The notes: generated from the letters alone by a model not told the origin. Numbered from the stretch's first letter, positions 32,834 through 42,532 are shown. The stretch: DNA of 64,000 nucleotides from Pseudomonas congelans (GCF_900103225.1 NZ_FNJH01000002.1:468345-532344); one strand, 5' to 3'. Numbers and translations are program-made.

Positions 32834-33498
32834 GCCGTCACCGTCTTGATCAAAGTCGAGACGAGTTTGGCCGCTTGTTCTCGATTCACAATACTACCGA
32901 GGATAATTGGCGGCCGAAGGCTCAGTTTCGACAGACCCGCATCAAGGTTAAGTTTGACAAAGCGATCACGAAAATGCCCTAGGCCGGACTCCTGCGTGGA
33001 TATGTATGTCGGGTCGAGGTCCATATGCGTGACGATCACGACCAGTTTGGGCCGGGGCGTCCGCGACTTGCTCCAGCTTTCGAGCTTTTCGAGGTCGCGC
33101 CTGATGCGTTGCTGATTTACCTGTTGCGCATTAACTAGATAAAGAACGATATCAGCTTCATCGTGCAGAGCTTTCCATTCCTCAATTGCATCATATCCGC
33201 CGGGAACGTCTCGAGTCTCTTTAAGGTCCAGCTTCAGATCACCCATTGCAAACCGTTTTCCTGCGATTTTCTCGATCAACACGGTTTGCATGTATTCGGC
33301 GGGAACCTCGCCATTGGCAAGGAACTTTAATAAAACGGTTTTACCAACATTCCTCTCCCCCAACACCGCCACGCGCTTACCTTTGAGCCTTATGATCTGG
33401 CTGTCCCAGACATCTTTCACTTCGTCGCGCTTCCAGTAAGCGACGCTAACCGCGGCCACAGCTGCGGCTCCAGCAACGAGCAGTTTACCCAAACTCAT
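32830..33498 (-). CDS. Membrane-anchored small GTPase
   Basis: A 222-residue protein starting at MSLGKLLVAGAAAVAAVSVA, a single N-terminal membrane helix, followed by a Ras-like GTPase. G1 is VLGERNVGKTVLLKFL, G3 is TRDVPGGYD (DxxGG form), G4 is VIVTHMDLD (THMD in place of NKxD). The start at 33498 follows AGGGA; a longer frame to 33555 adds 19 polar residues ahead of the helix. It is the first gene of a three-gene operon with two unrecognised proteins, inside the guaA island. It could act as the regulated sensor or trigger of the set. Confidence 0.8.
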   Translation of the reverse strand: MSLGKLLVAGAAAVAAVSVAYWKRDEVKDVWDSQIIRLKGKRVAVLGERNVGKTVLLKFLANGEVPAEYMQTVLIEKIAGKRFAMGDLKLDLKETRDVPGGYDAIEEWKALHDEADIVLYLVNAQQVNQQRIRRDLEKLESWSKSRTPRPKLVVIVTHMDLDPTYISTQESGLGHFRDRFVKLNLDAGLSKLSLRPPIILGSIVNREQAAKLVSTLIKTVTA

Positions 33499-33745
33499 AC
33501 GAGCAATCCCTGTGTCGTGTTCTCGAGTGTCCAGCGTTGCGGCCCACCTGCTCATTGCAAGTGCGTAAGCATGGAGAGGCTATCGGCCACAAAGCGCCGT
33601 ACTTAAGTAAGCTTCTAGGGAGTACGCTTTGCTAGGGTCATCCGAAAGGTCCACTAACGCGACAGCAACTAGTCGGTTCTGCCAGTATCCGCCACGAAAG
33701 AGTTACTCATGGTGATGAGCGGCAGCACTAGAACATCCGCAGATG

Positions 33746-33830
33746 AAGACCACGTACAGCCCGTCACGGTCGTTCACTTGTAGAGCTTTTCTATCGGCTT
33801 GAGGTTACTCAGCTTGGTATCGGTAAGCAT
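33746..33830 (-). pseudogene. Remnant of a tyrosine integrase (N-terminal arm-binding domain)
   Basis: From the ATG at 33830 the minus strand reads MLTDTKLSNLKPIEKLYK and then a stop; shifting frame by one lost base continues VNDRDGLYVV. Joined, this is the typical N-terminus of P4-type phage integrases (DUF4102 arm-binding domain: LTDTKxxNLKPxxKxYKVxDxxGLYV). Similarity ends at about 33746 and the catalytic domain is missing. It sits about 150 bp inside the att copy next to guaA, exactly where the integrase of a guaA-targeting island is expected. Confidence 0.8.
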
Positions 33831-33916
33831 GGCATTTGGCTCAGTCAATGCCCCCGTACCAAGTCACATAAATACGGTGCTTGTAGACGCAAAAAACCGC
33901 TAAAACTACCAACCCC

Positions 33917-33947
33917 AAAAAACCAAAAGCCCGCAATTAAGCGGGCT
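33917..33947 (-). terminator. guaA terminator (copy brought by the island)
   Basis: AGCCCGC (33928-33934) and GCGGGCT (33941-33947) form a perfect 7-bp stem with loop AATTAA; on the minus strand it is followed by TTTTGGTTTTTT. It ends guaA transcription about 50 bp past the stop. A decayed version is found near 25101-25130 beyond the island. Confidence 0.8.
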
Positions 33948-33981
33948 CAAGGGCATTTATTACTAATCGCTGCCGGACATT

Positions 33982-34006
33982 ACCAGCCTCTCAATCATTC
34001 CCACTC
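33982..34006. repeat. Island end: 25-bp att copy within the guaA 3' end
   Basis: Identical to 25165-25189. It covers the last three guaA sense codons and stop (Glu-Trp-Glu-stop, 33995-34006) plus 13 downstream bases. guaA is a known integration target for genomic islands. Here the element has kept the reading frame intact. Confidence 0.85.
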
Positions 34007-35572
34007 AATAGTAGCCGGCGGCTTGCTCGACACATCGTAAGTCACCCGCGAAATCCCTTCGATCTCGTTGATGATCCGGCCGCTCACTGTCTCCAGCAGC
34101 TCATAAGGCAGGTGTGCCCAACGAGCGGTCATGAAGTCGATGGTTTCGACCGCACGCAGCGCGACAACCCAGGCGTAGCGGCGGCCGTCGCCGACGACGC
34201 CGACTGATTTGACCGGCTGGAACACTACGAATGCCTGGCTGACCTTGTGGTACCAGTCGGCCTTGCGCAGCTCTTCGATGAAGATGTGGTCGGCACGACG
34301 CAGGATGTCGGCGTATTCCTTCTTCACTTCGCCGAGGATGCGCACGCCCAGGCCTGGGCCTGGGAATGGGTGGCGGTAGACCATGTCGTAAGGCAGGCCG
34401 AGTTCGAGGCCCAGGCGGCGGACTTCGTCCTTGAACAGCTCGCGCAGTGGCTCGACGAGCTTGAGGTTCATTTCTTCCGGCAGGCCGCCCACGTTGTGGT
34501 GCGACTTGATGACGTGAGCCTTGCCGCTTTTCGCGCCAGCCGACTCGATGACGTCCGGGTAGATGGTGCCTTGCGCCAGGTACTTGATGTTGTCCAGCTT
34601 GCAGGACTCGGCATCGAACACGTCGATGAAGGTGCGGCCGATGATCTTGCGCTTCTTCTCTGGATCGCTCTCGCCTGCCAGGTTGTCCAGGAACTGCTCT
34701 TCGGCGTTGGCGCGGATCACCTTGACGCCCATGTTCTCGGCGAACATGGCCATAACCTGCTCCCCTTCATGCAGGCGCAGCAGACCGTTGTCGACGAATA
34801 CGCAGGTCAGTTGATCGCCGATGGCCTTGTGCAGCAACGCGGCAACGACAGAGGAGTCAACACCGCCGGACAGGCCCAGCAAAACGTTGTCAGTACCGAC
34901 CTGAGCGCGAACCTGAGCGATAGCGTCTTCAGCAATCTTCGAAGGGGTCCACAGTGCTTCACAGCCGCAGATGTCGAGGATGAAGCGCGACAGGATGCGA
35001 CCGCCCTGTTTGGTGTGGGTCACTTCCGGGTGGAACTGCACGCCGTAGTAACCGCGAGTGTCGTCAGCCATACCGGCAATCGGGCAGCTCGGGGTGCTGG
35101 CCAGAATGTGGAAGTCTTCCGGCAGTTTGGTGACCTTGTCACCGTGACTCATCCATACGTCGAGGCCAAACAGGCCGTCGGCGTCGATATGGTCTTCGAT
35201 ACCGTCGAGCAGACGGCTTTTGCCGACTACGTCAACGCGAGCGTAGCCGAACTCGCGCAGCTCAGAACCGGCAACCTTGCCGCCCAACTGCTCGGCCATG
35301 GTCTGCATGCCGTAGCAGATACCGAAAACCGGCACACCCAGGTCAAATACCGCTTGCGGGCAGCGCGGGCTGTCGGCTTCGTGTACGGACTCGGGGCCGC
35401 CGGCGAGGATCACGCCTTTTGGAGCGAATTCGCGAATCGCTTCGTCGTCCATGTCAAACGGATGCAGCTCGCAATACACGCCGATTTCGCGCACGCGGCG
35501 GGCGATCAGCTGGGTGTACTGGGAACCGAAGTCGAGGATCAGGATACGGTGGGCGTGAATGTCGAGGGCCAT
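33995..35572 (-). CDS. guaA: GMP synthase (glutamine-hydrolysing)
   Basis: GuaA aminates XMP to GMP with glutamine and ATP. The 525-residue protein has an N-terminal class I glutaminase ([20 protein letters not shown]; nucleophile in [21 protein letters not shown]), an ATP pyrophosphatase domain with the PP-loop [16 protein letters not shown], and the C-terminal dimer domain ending [10 protein letters not shown]. The last codons are the island attachment site, so the terminus may be island-supplied. Downstream of guaB by 105 bp on the same strand. Confidence 0.98.
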   Translation of the reverse strand: MALDIHAHRILILDFGSQYTQLIARRVREIGVYCELHPFDMDDEAIREFAPKGVILAGGPESVHEADSPRCPQAVFDLGVPVFGICYGMQTMAEQLGGKVAGSELREFGYARVDVVGKSRLLDGIEDHIDADGLFGLDVWMSHGDKVTKLPEDFHILASTPSCPIAGMADDTRGYYGVQFHPEVTHTKQGGRILSRFILDICGCEALWTPSKIAEDAIAQVRAQVGTDNVLLGLSGGVDSSVVAALLHKAIGDQLTCVFVDNGLLRLHEGEQVMAMFAENMGVKVIRANAEEQFLDNLAGESDPEKKRKIIGRTFIDVFDAESCKLDNIKYLAQGTIYPDVIESAGAKSGKAHVIKSHHNVGGLPEEMNLKLVEPLRELFKDEVRRLGLELGLPYDMVYRHPFPGPGLGVRILGEVKKEYADILRRADHIFIEELRKADWYHKVSQAFVVFQPVKSVGVVGDGRRYAWVVALRAVETIDFMTARWAHLPYELLETVSGRIINEIEGISRVTYDVSSKPPATIEWE

Positions 35573-35603
35573 GACTCATTCTCGTCAAAAAACAGAAACG
35601 ACA

Positions 35604-35625
35604 CGGGGCTGCGTCAACAGCCCCG
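35604..35625 (-). promoter_or_regulatory. Hairpin in the guaB-guaA spacer
   Basis: CGGGGCTG and CAGCCCCG form an 8-bp stem with a 6-nt loop; on the minus strand it is followed by TGTCGTTTCTGTTTTTTG. It resembles a partial terminator or an RNA-stabilising element between guaB and guaA that could set their relative expression. Confidence 0.5.
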
Positions 35626-35677
35626 GCTATGAAACTTGCTGGCCTGCATCGTGGCATACGCCTCGATGCAGTCCGGA

Positions 35678-37147
35678 TCAACCAACGCGATAGTTCGGCG
35701 CTTCCTTGGTGATCTGCACGTCATGGACGTGGGACTCAGCCATACCGGCACCGGTGATGCGAACAAACTCGGGCTTGGTGCGCATCTGCTCGATGTCGGC
35801 GCTGCCGGTGTAACCCATGGAGGAACGCAGGCCGCCCATCAACTGATGGATGATGGCCGACAACGGACCTTTATAGGCCACACGGCCTTCGATACCTTCC
35901 GGCACCAGCTTCTCGGCACCTGCGGACGAATCCTGGAAGTAGCGATCGGACGAGCCTTGCGCCTGGGACATCGCACCCAGCGAACCCATGCCGCGATAGG
36001 CCTTGTAGGAACGGCCCTGGAACAGTTCGATCTCGCCTGGCGCTTCTTCAGTACCGGCGAACATCGAGCCCATCATCACGCAGGAGGCGCCAGCCACAAT
36101 GGCCTTGGACAGGTCACCGGAGAAGCGGATACCGCCGTCGGCGATCATCGGCACGCCAGTGCCTTCAAGGGCAGCGGAGACGTTAGCGATGGCGCTGATC
36201 TGCGGCACGCCGACACCAGCAACGATACGCGTGGTGCAGATGGAGCCCGGGCCGATACCGACCTTGACTGCATCGGCGCCTGCGGCAACCAGTGCCCTGG
36301 CTGCTTCGCCGGTGGCGATGTTGCCGCCGATGACCTGCACCTGAGGGAAGTTTTCCTTGACCCAGCGAACGCGGTCAATCACGCCTTTGGAGTGGCCGTG
36401 AGCGGTGTCGACTACAACAACGTCAACGCCAGCAGCGACCAGTGCGGTGACGCGCTCGCCAGTGTCCTTGCCGGTACCGACTGCAGCGCCGACACGCAGG
36501 CGAGCCTGATCGTCCTTGCTGGCCAGCGGGTAAGCCTTGGCTTTTTCGATGTCCTTGACGGTCATCATGCCCTTGAGCGCGAAATTGGCATCCACGATCA
36601 GGACTTTTTCAAGACGGTGCTTGTGCAGCAGTTCGCGCACTTCGTTCTTGTCGGCGCCTTCACGCACAGTGACCAAACGCTCTTTGGGCGTCATCACTTC
36701 GCGGACAGGGACATCAAGACGATTTTCGAAGCGTACGTCGCGGGACGTCACGATGCCGACCAGGTCGCCATTGTGCAGGACCGGTACGCCGGAAATGTTG
36801 TGCATTCGGGTGAGTTCGAACAGATCGCGAACAGTGGCGTCGGCTTCGATCGTGATCGGGTCCTTGACGACACCGGCCTCGAACTTCTTGACCTTGCGCA
36901 CTTCGGCAGCTTGCTGCTCGATGGTCATGTTCTTGTGGATGATACCGATACCGCCTTCCTGGGCCATGGCGATTGCCAGACGGGCCTCGGTGACAGTATC
37001 CATTGCAGCAGAGACCAAAGGTATATTCAGCTCGATGCCACGGGTCAAACGGGTTTTCAGACTGACTTCGTTAGGAAGTACCTCGGAATAACCGGGCACA
37101 AGGAGAATGTCGTCGAATGTAAGGGCTTCTTGACTGATACGCAGCAT
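35678..37147 (-). CDS. guaB: Inosine-5'-monophosphate dehydrogenase
   Basis: GuaB oxidises IMP to XMP with NAD+, the committed step to GMP. The 489-residue protein has the TIM-barrel with [17 protein letters not shown] at the N-terminus, a CBS pair (residues about 90-205, [20 protein letters not shown]), the catalytic loop [15 protein letters not shown] with Cys, and the flap near [10 protein letters not shown]. First gene of the guaBA operon, with a good promoter 40 bp upstream of its start. Confidence 0.98.
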   Translation of the reverse strand: MLRISQEALTFDDILLVPGYSEVLPNEVSLKTRLTRGIELNIPLVSAAMDTVTEARLAIAMAQEGGIGIIHKNMTIEQQAAEVRKVKKFEAGVVKDPITIEADATVRDLFELTRMHNISGVPVLHNGDLVGIVTSRDVRFENRLDVPVREVMTPKERLVTVREGADKNEVRELLHKHRLEKVLIVDANFALKGMMTVKDIEKAKAYPLASKDDQARLRVGAAVGTGKDTGERVTALVAAGVDVVVVDTAHGHSKGVIDRVRWVKENFPQVQVIGGNIATGEAARALVAAGADAVKVGIGPGSICTTRIVAGVGVPQISAIANVSAALEGTGVPMIADGGIRFSGDLSKAIVAGASCVMMGSMFAGTEEAPGEIELFQGRSYKAYRGMGSLGAMSQAQGSSDRYFQDSSAGAEKLVPEGIEGRVAYKGPLSAIIHQLMGGLRSSMGYTGSADIEQMRTKPEFVRITGAGMAESHVHDVQITKEAPNYRVG

Positions 37148-37183
37148 CGCGGGGGCTCCCGAGCGGGAAATTGGAAGCGCGCC

Positions 37184-37212
37184 ATTATACCCACAGACCC
37201 CGCCCGGCTCAA
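37184..37212 (-). promoter_or_regulatory. Sigma-70 promoter of guaBA
   Basis: On the minus strand TTGAGC (37207-37212), a 17-bp spacer and a perfect TATAAT (37184-37189). The expected start of transcription is about 30 bp upstream of the guaB ATG. Confidence 0.75.
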
Positions 37213-37241
37213 TGTAAACCTCAGCCTATTATCAAAGCTGT

Positions 37242-37790
37242 TTATAGACGCACGTTGACGCAGGAGACCGGGCGGTCCAGACGTTCGGCGAAGTCATCCA
37301 GAAAGGTTTGCGTGAACGACGCATCCAGCCAGTTATTAAAGATGAAACCGAGGTTGGAAAACCCGCAGGCGTCGAGAAAAAGAAAGCCGTTGATGTCATC
37401 TTCGTGGCGGCATTCAGGGCAGGTGAAATTATCCGTGTGACCGGGCATCCAGTCTTCCAGGCTGTCGAACAGTGCCTCCCCCACTTCGCGGCGACACTCC
37501 GGGCAACCGGCCTCTTCGGCAAAGTCATTCAGCGGGGTATAGATGCAGCGTTTGGTGACGATTTCCAGGCCGTTGACGACCTGCCCGAACGGCAATGCGT
37601 CGGGGTTCTTCACCACACGCTTCGCTCCCGGTGCTACCGCGTAGGCCATCTTGTTATAGGTACGTCCGCAAGTGGTCAGCTCCGGCTCGACCACATCGAG
37701 CTTGACCAGCCAGCGCAGGATCAGCCGCGCCCTGGCCTCGTGCCCGGGAAAGGTGGAAATTTGCGGGACGATGATGCTTTGGGTGTTCAT
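37242..37790 (-). CDS. Conserved pseudomonad protein with zinc-ribbon cysteines
   Basis: A 182-residue protein beginning MNTQSIIVPQISTFPGHEAR. Two CxxC pairs, AGCPECRREVGEALFDS and FTCPECRHEDDINGFLFL, could form a zinc ribbon. No enzyme domain is recognised. In databases this group often carries the unsupported name 'sugar ABC transporter ATPase', but it has no Walker motifs. It lies upstream of guaB on the same strand and is divergent from xseA. Confidence 0.8.
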   Translation of the reverse strand: MNTQSIIVPQISTFPGHEARARLILRWLVKLDVVEPELTTCGRTYNKMAYAVAPGAKRVVKNPDALPFGQVVNGLEIVTKRCIYTPLNDFAEEAGCPECRREVGEALFDSLEDWMPGHTDNFTCPECRHEDDINGFLFLDACGFSNLGFIFNNWLDASFTQTFLDDFAERLDRPVSCVNVRL

Positions 37791-37921
37791 AACGGAGCGT
37801 CGCTTAAAGCTGTTCGAGGCCGCAGCTTAATGGGCTGGCCATTCAGGTCAAGAAGCAATCCTGCCTTTACCGACGAGACAGGCCTGTGCGCCAGACCGGC
37901 ATTGCCATTATGATGCCCGGC

Positions 37922-39301
37922 ATGATCAAAGACCCTTTCGCAAGACTCGGCCTCGACCGGGAAGTCCTTACTGTCAGCCAGCTCAACGGCCGCGCGCGCG
38001 TTCTGCTGGAAGACGTGTTCAGCAGTATCTGGGTCGAGGGCGAGATCTCCAACCTCTCGCGCCCGGCGTCGGGCCATGTGTACTTCACGCTGAAGGACTC
38101 TGGCGCGCAGGTACGCTGCGCCTTGTTCCGGCAGAGCGCGGCGCGTGTGCGTCAGGCACTCAAGGACGGCTTGCAGGTCAAGGTGCGCGGCAAGGTCTCG
38201 CTGTTTGAAGGCCGCGGCGACTATCAGCTGATTCTCGATACGGTGGAACCTGCCGGTGATGGTGCATTGCGCCTGGCGTTCGATGCGCTGAAAGCCAAGC
38301 TCAGCGACGAAGGCCTGTTCAGCGCAGAGCGCAAAATCGCGCTGCCGCTGCACCCGCAACGCATCGGAATTATCAGCTCTCCGACCGGGGCGGTGATCCG
38401 CGACATCATCAGCGTGTTCCGCCGTCGCGCGCCACGGGTCGAGCTGACCCTGATTCCCACAGCCGTTCAGGGCCGCGAGGCGATCAACCAGATTGTCCGC
38501 GCGCTGAAGCTGGCCGACAGCAGGGGCTTCGATGCGCTGATCCTCGCCCGTGGCGGCGGCTCGCTGGAGGACCTGTGGTGCTTCAACGAAGAAGCGGTCG
38601 CCCGCGCCATCGACGCGTGCGTGACGCCGATTGTCAGCGCTGTCGGGCACGAAACCGATGTGTCCATCAGCGACTTTGTCGCCGACGTGCGTGCACCGAC
38701 GCCCTCCGCTGCCGCCGAACTGCTCGCCCCGGATTCCAGCGACCTGCATCGACGCGTCGACAACCTGCACCGGCGACTGGTCAGTCGCATGCAGGACCGT
38801 CTGATGCGCGAGCGGCTGCGTCTCGAGGGTATTTCCCGGCGTCTGCGTCACCCTGGCGAACGCTTGCGTCAGCAGTCGCAACGCCTGGATGACCTGGACA
38901 TGCGCCTGCGCCGCGCCTTTGAACAGAACATGCATCAACGTCAGGTGCGTCTGGCGCACATGCAGAGCCGCCTTGCTGCCCAGCATCCAGGCCGGACCCT
39001 GGCCTTTTTGCGCCAACGTCTGGATGCCCTGGCCGAGCGTCTGCCGAGAGCCATTCGCGAACAGATCAAGGCACGCAAGCTGCAACTGCAAAGTCAGGTG
39101 CAGACGCTCAACGTGGTCAGCCCGCTCGCCACACTGGGACGCGGTTACAGCATCCTGCTCGACGAGCGCGGCCACGCGATCCGTAACGCTGCCCAGACGC
39201 AAACGGGCCAGCGGCTTACCGCCAGGCTCGGCGAAGGCGAACTGCAAGTGCGCGTCGAAGACAATCACCTCACACCCGTGACCCTCTCCCTTCTGGACTG
39301 A
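37922..39301 (+). CDS. xseA: Exodeoxyribonuclease VII large subunit
   Basis: XseA is the catalytic subunit of exonuclease VII, which degrades single-stranded DNA from both ends with XseB. The 459-residue protein has an N-terminal OB-fold (VSQLNGRARVLLEDVFSSIW; GHVYFTLKDSGAQVRCALF), the catalytic domain (IGIISSPTGAVIRDI; LARGGGSLEDLWCFNEE; VGHETDVSISDFVAD) and a long Arg/Gln-rich coiled coil. The start is MIKDPFARLGLDREV; the 12-residue in-frame extension upstream lacks support. Confidence 0.97.
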   Translation: MIKDPFARLGLDREVLTVSQLNGRARVLLEDVFSSIWVEGEISNLSRPASGHVYFTLKDSGAQVRCALFRQSAARVRQALKDGLQVKVRGKVSLFEGRGDYQLILDTVEPAGDGALRLAFDALKAKLSDEGLFSAERKIALPLHPQRIGIISSPTGAVIRDIISVFRRRAPRVELTLIPTAVQGREAINQIVRALKLADSRGFDALILARGGGSLEDLWCFNEEAVARAIDACVTPIVSAVGHETDVSISDFVADVRAPTPSAAAELLAPDSSDLHRRVDNLHRRLVSRMQDRLMRERLRLEGISRRLRHPGERLRQQSQRLDDLDMRLRRAFEQNMHQRQVRLAHMQSRLAAQHPGRTLAFLRQRLDALAERLPRAIREQIKARKLQLQSQVQTLNVVSPLATLGRGYSILLDERGHAIRNAAQTQTGQRLTARLGEGELQVRVEDNHLTPVTLSLLD

Positions 39302-39308
39302 CTGCCTG

Positions 39309-40133
39309 ATGCTACGTTTTATCGCCCCGCTGTTCGCCCTGCTGCTCTGTCTCCCCGCCCACGCCGACAGCTTTATTACCCGCGCACTCGACAAGCCGGT
39401 GCCCGGCGGCGTGGCGGTCATCGATCTGGGCACGGGCGCTCAGGCACCGACCGCCACCTATCAAGGCAAACCGGTGCTGGTGGTCAAGGAACAGGGCACG
39501 CACTGGCTGGCCATCGTCGGCATTCCGCTGACCGTCAAACCCGGTACCCAGCAAGTCACGTCCGGCGGGCGCACGCTCAACTTCACCGTTGGCAGCAAGA
39601 AATACCCGGAACAGCACATCACGCTCAAGAACAAACGTCAGGTCAATCCCAACCCTGAAGACAACAAACGTATCGAGGGCGAACTGGCCGAACAACTGCG
39701 CGCTTACCGCAGTTTCAGCCCAGGCACGCCAAGCAATCTGATTCTGGACAAGCCGGTCAACGGCCCGTTGTCGAGCAAGTTCGGCGTGCGTCGCTTCTTC
39801 AATGGCGAAGAACGCAACCCGCATTCAGGCCTGGACTTCGCTGTGCCGGCCGGCATACCGATCAAATCCCCGGCAGCGGGCAAGGTCATCCTGACCGGTA
39901 ATTACTTCTTCAACGGCAACACCGTATTCGTCGATCACGGGCAGGGCTTCATCAGCATGTTTTGCCATATGTCGAAGATCGACGTGAAGGTCGGCGATCT
40001 CGTACCGCGTGGCGGAGTGGTTGGCAAAGTCGGCGCAACCGGTCGCGCAACCGGGCCGCATATGCACTGGAACGTCAGCCTCAACGATGCGCGCGTGGAC
40101 CCGGCGATCTTCATCGGCGCGTTTCAGCCGTAA
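39309..40133 (+). CDS. Exported M23 family metallopeptidase
   Basis: A 274-residue protein with signal peptide MLRFIAPLFALLLCLPAHA and a C-terminal LytM/M23 domain with the zinc motifs NPHSGLDFAVPAG (HxxxD) and GPHMHWNVS (HxH). An N-terminal domain of about 100 residues (VPGGVAVIDLGTGAQAPTAT) precedes it. The intact zinc site suggests an active endopeptidase cutting peptidoglycan cross-links in the periplasm. It lies 7 bp after xseA and is probably cotranscribed. Confidence 0.92.
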   Translation: MLRFIAPLFALLLCLPAHADSFITRALDKPVPGGVAVIDLGTGAQAPTATYQGKPVLVVKEQGTHWLAIVGIPLTVKPGTQQVTSGGRTLNFTVGSKKYPEQHITLKNKRQVNPNPEDNKRIEGELAEQLRAYRSFSPGTPSNLILDKPVNGPLSSKFGVRRFFNGEERNPHSGLDFAVPAGIPIKSPAAGKVILTGNYFFNGNTVFVDHGQGFISMFCHMSKIDVKVGDLVPRGGVVGKVGATGRATGPHMHWNVSLNDARVDPAIFIGAFQP

Positions 40134-40328
40134 GCCTGTTGGTGAGCGAGCGCTACGGCGCTCACTCGCCTGCCCCCTCATTGCGCACATCGCTTTCGTC
40201 CAACAACAACCTGCATATAAAGCTTCAGATTCCGCTATAAAAAATCGCTAAAGACGCCTTTTCGAGAATTTATTCCAATCTTTTTCAAATGCTTGCCATC
40301 ATCCATGCCAATGGTTACGGTTGGCCTC

Positions 40329-40406
40329 ATGAAAAGCTCTCAAACCCTTATTCTGTTGCGCCAACACCGGTGCCTCAGCCTGGTCAGCGCCCGACTGCCT
40401 GGCTAG
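40329..40406 (+). CDS. Candidate leucine-rich leader peptide of leuA
   Basis: A 25-residue frame, with N-terminal MKSSQTLILLRQHRCLSLVS, ends 99 bp before the leuA ATG. Six of its 25 residues are Leu, including a LILL run, as in leader peptides that sense leucyl-tRNA. I did not find a clean terminator with a T-run after it, so if regulatory it may work by another route. It lies in the 370-bp gap between the M23 gene and leuA, in which nothing else is apparent. Confidence 0.4.
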   Translation: MKSSQTLILLRQHRCLSLVSARLPG

Positions 40407-40505
40407 CGTGCTGTGCCTCGTCCCTGTGTTCGCAATTCCCTGTGCTATCTATCCAGAACGGCAGGCCGCCCAACCCCGGCCCCGTGAATACAAAAGGATT
40501 TCCTG

Positions 40506-42176
40506 ATGACCATGCTCAAAGACCCCTCGAAGAAGTACCGTGCGTTCCCGACCATCGATCTGCCTGACCGCACCTGGCCTTCGAAGACCATCGACGCAGT
40601 GCCGATCTGGTGCAGCTCCGACTTGCGCGACGGCAACCAGTCGCTGATCGAGCCGATGGACGCAGCCAAGAAGCTGCGCTTCTGGAAAACCCTGGTCAGC
40701 GTCGGCGTCAAGGAAATCGAGGCATCCTTTCCATCGGCTTCGCAGACTGACTTCGACTTCGTGCGTACTCTGATCGAAGACGGTCACATCCCGGATGACA
40801 CCACCATCCAGGTACTCACTCAGGCTCGCGAAGACCTGATCGCCCGCACCTTCGAATCGCTGCGCGGCGCCAAGAAAGCAATCGTCCACCTGTATAACGC
40901 GACCTGCCCGTCGTTCCGCCGCATTGTCTTCAATCAGGACAAGGCCGGCGTGAAAGAGATCGCGGTCAACGCGGCCAAGCTGTTCGTCGAATATGCAGCA
41001 CGACAGCCTGAAACCCAGTGGACCTTCCAGTACTCGCCGGAAACCTTCAGTGCGACCGAACTGGAGTTCGCCAAGGAAGTCTGCGATGCGGTGATCGAGG
41101 TATGGAACCCGACGCCCGAGAACAAGGTGATCCTCAACCTCCCGGCCACCGTGGAAGTGGCGACCCCCAACATTTACGCGGACCAGATCGAGTGGTTTGG
41201 CCGCAACATTACCCGCCGCGACAGCGTGCTGATCAGCCTGCATACCCACAACGACCGTGGTACGGGCGTTGCTGCTACCGAGCTGGGCCTGATGGCCGGT
41301 GCGGATCGCGTCGAGGGCTGCCTGTTCGGTAACGGCGAGCGGACCGGTAACGTCGATCTGGTCACCGTGGCGCTGAACCTCTACACCCAGGGCATCAATC
41401 CCGGGCTGGACTTCTCGGACATCGACGGTGTGCGCAAGGTCGTCGAAGAGTGCAACCAGATCCCGGTGCACCCACGTCACCCGTACGTTGGCGACCTGGT
41501 TCACACCGCGTTCTCCGGCTCGCACCAGGATGCGATCCGCAAGGGTTTCACCCAGCAGAAGGAAGGCGAGTTGTGGGAAGTGCCTTACCTGCCGATTGAC
41601 CCGGCCGACATCGGTCGCAGCTATGAGGCGGTGATTCGCGTCAACAGCCAGTCGGGCAAGGGTGGCATCGCTTACCTGCTGGAACAGGAATATGGCATTT
41701 CCCTGCCACGCCGCATGCAGATCGAGTTCAGCCAGGTGGTTCAGGGTGAAACCGATCGTCTGGGCCTGGAGATGACCGCCGAGCAGATTCACTCGCTGCT
41801 GCGTCGTGAATACCTGCAAGCCAACGTTCCTTATGCGCTGATCAGCCATAAGTTGCAGGAAGAGAACGGCAACAGCTCGGTGGATGCCGAGGTACACGTC
41901 GACGGCGAGACCCAGCACTGGCGTGGCAAGGGCAAAGGCGCCCTGGAAGCACTGGTTGCCGGTCTGCCAGTGGCCGTGGAAATCATGGACTACAACGAGC
42001 ACGCGATCGGCTCGGGCACCACTGCCAAGGCGGCCGCCTACATCGAGCTGCGCGTGAATGGCGAGCGCGCCGTGCATGGTGTGGGCATCGACGAAAACAT
42101 CACCACTGCGAGCTTCCGCGCCCTGTTCAGTGCCCTGAATCGTTCACTCAGCCAGACCCAGGCCAAGGCTGCCTGA
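40506..42176 (+). CDS. leuA: 2-isopropylmalate synthase
   Basis: LeuA condenses acetyl-CoA and 2-oxoisovalerate, the first step of leucine synthesis. The 556-residue protein is the long LeuA form: DMP-type TIM barrel with [18 protein letters not shown], the metal site [16 protein letters not shown] (HTH), the block [19 protein letters not shown], and a C-terminal allosteric domain ([20 protein letters not shown]) for leucine feedback. The ATG follows AAAGGATTTCCTG. Confidence 0.97.
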   Translation: MTMLKDPSKKYRAFPTIDLPDRTWPSKTIDAVPIWCSSDLRDGNQSLIEPMDAAKKLRFWKTLVSVGVKEIEASFPSASQTDFDFVRTLIEDGHIPDDTTIQVLTQAREDLIARTFESLRGAKKAIVHLYNATCPSFRRIVFNQDKAGVKEIAVNAAKLFVEYAARQPETQWTFQYSPETFSATELEFAKEVCDAVIEVWNPTPENKVILNLPATVEVATPNIYADQIEWFGRNITRRDSVLISLHTHNDRGTGVAATELGLMAGADRVEGCLFGNGERTGNVDLVTVALNLYTQGINPGLDFSDIDGVRKVVEECNQIPVHPRHPYVGDLVHTAFSGSHQDAIRKGFTQQKEGELWEVPYLPIDPADIGRSYEAVIRVNSQSGKGGIAYLLEQEYGISLPRRMQIEFSQVVQGETDRLGLEMTAEQIHSLLRREYLQANVPYALISHKLQEENGNSSVDAEVHVDGETQHWRGKGKGALEALVAGLPVAVEIMDYNEHAIGSGTTAKAAAYIELRVNGERAVHGVGIDENITTASFRALFSALNRSLSQTQAKAA

Positions 42177-42532
42177 TTCGATAGCCGGATGGCGGACGCA
42201 GGTCCGCCATCCGCATCGCCCTCTCCCTTCCCCGCCACACGCTGCACCCACCTCTTGCATTCCGCGCATGACCCTGCCTGTTTCGGCATAATCTTTTTCA
42301 TTTATGCTGTGGTAGCATGCTGCCCTTACTCCAGAGCGCGCCCAATCCAACAGCAATTCATATGCTGACGATGCCTGCTCGGACTTACCTGCCAGCTGCA
42401 CCTTTCCTATAAAACCAAGACGACTACTGCATTGATTTCCGGACGAAAAGAATGCTCGGGCAGACCCACCGTGCATTGAAATTACCATCGGCCTCGGTAC
42501 GCTGAGCTGATCCAATCACATTTGGAGCGATT

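Noticed and set aside
33499..33994. tRNA gene at the island boundary
   Set aside because: I looked for a tRNA, the usual integration target, and found none. The duplicated sequence is the guaA end.
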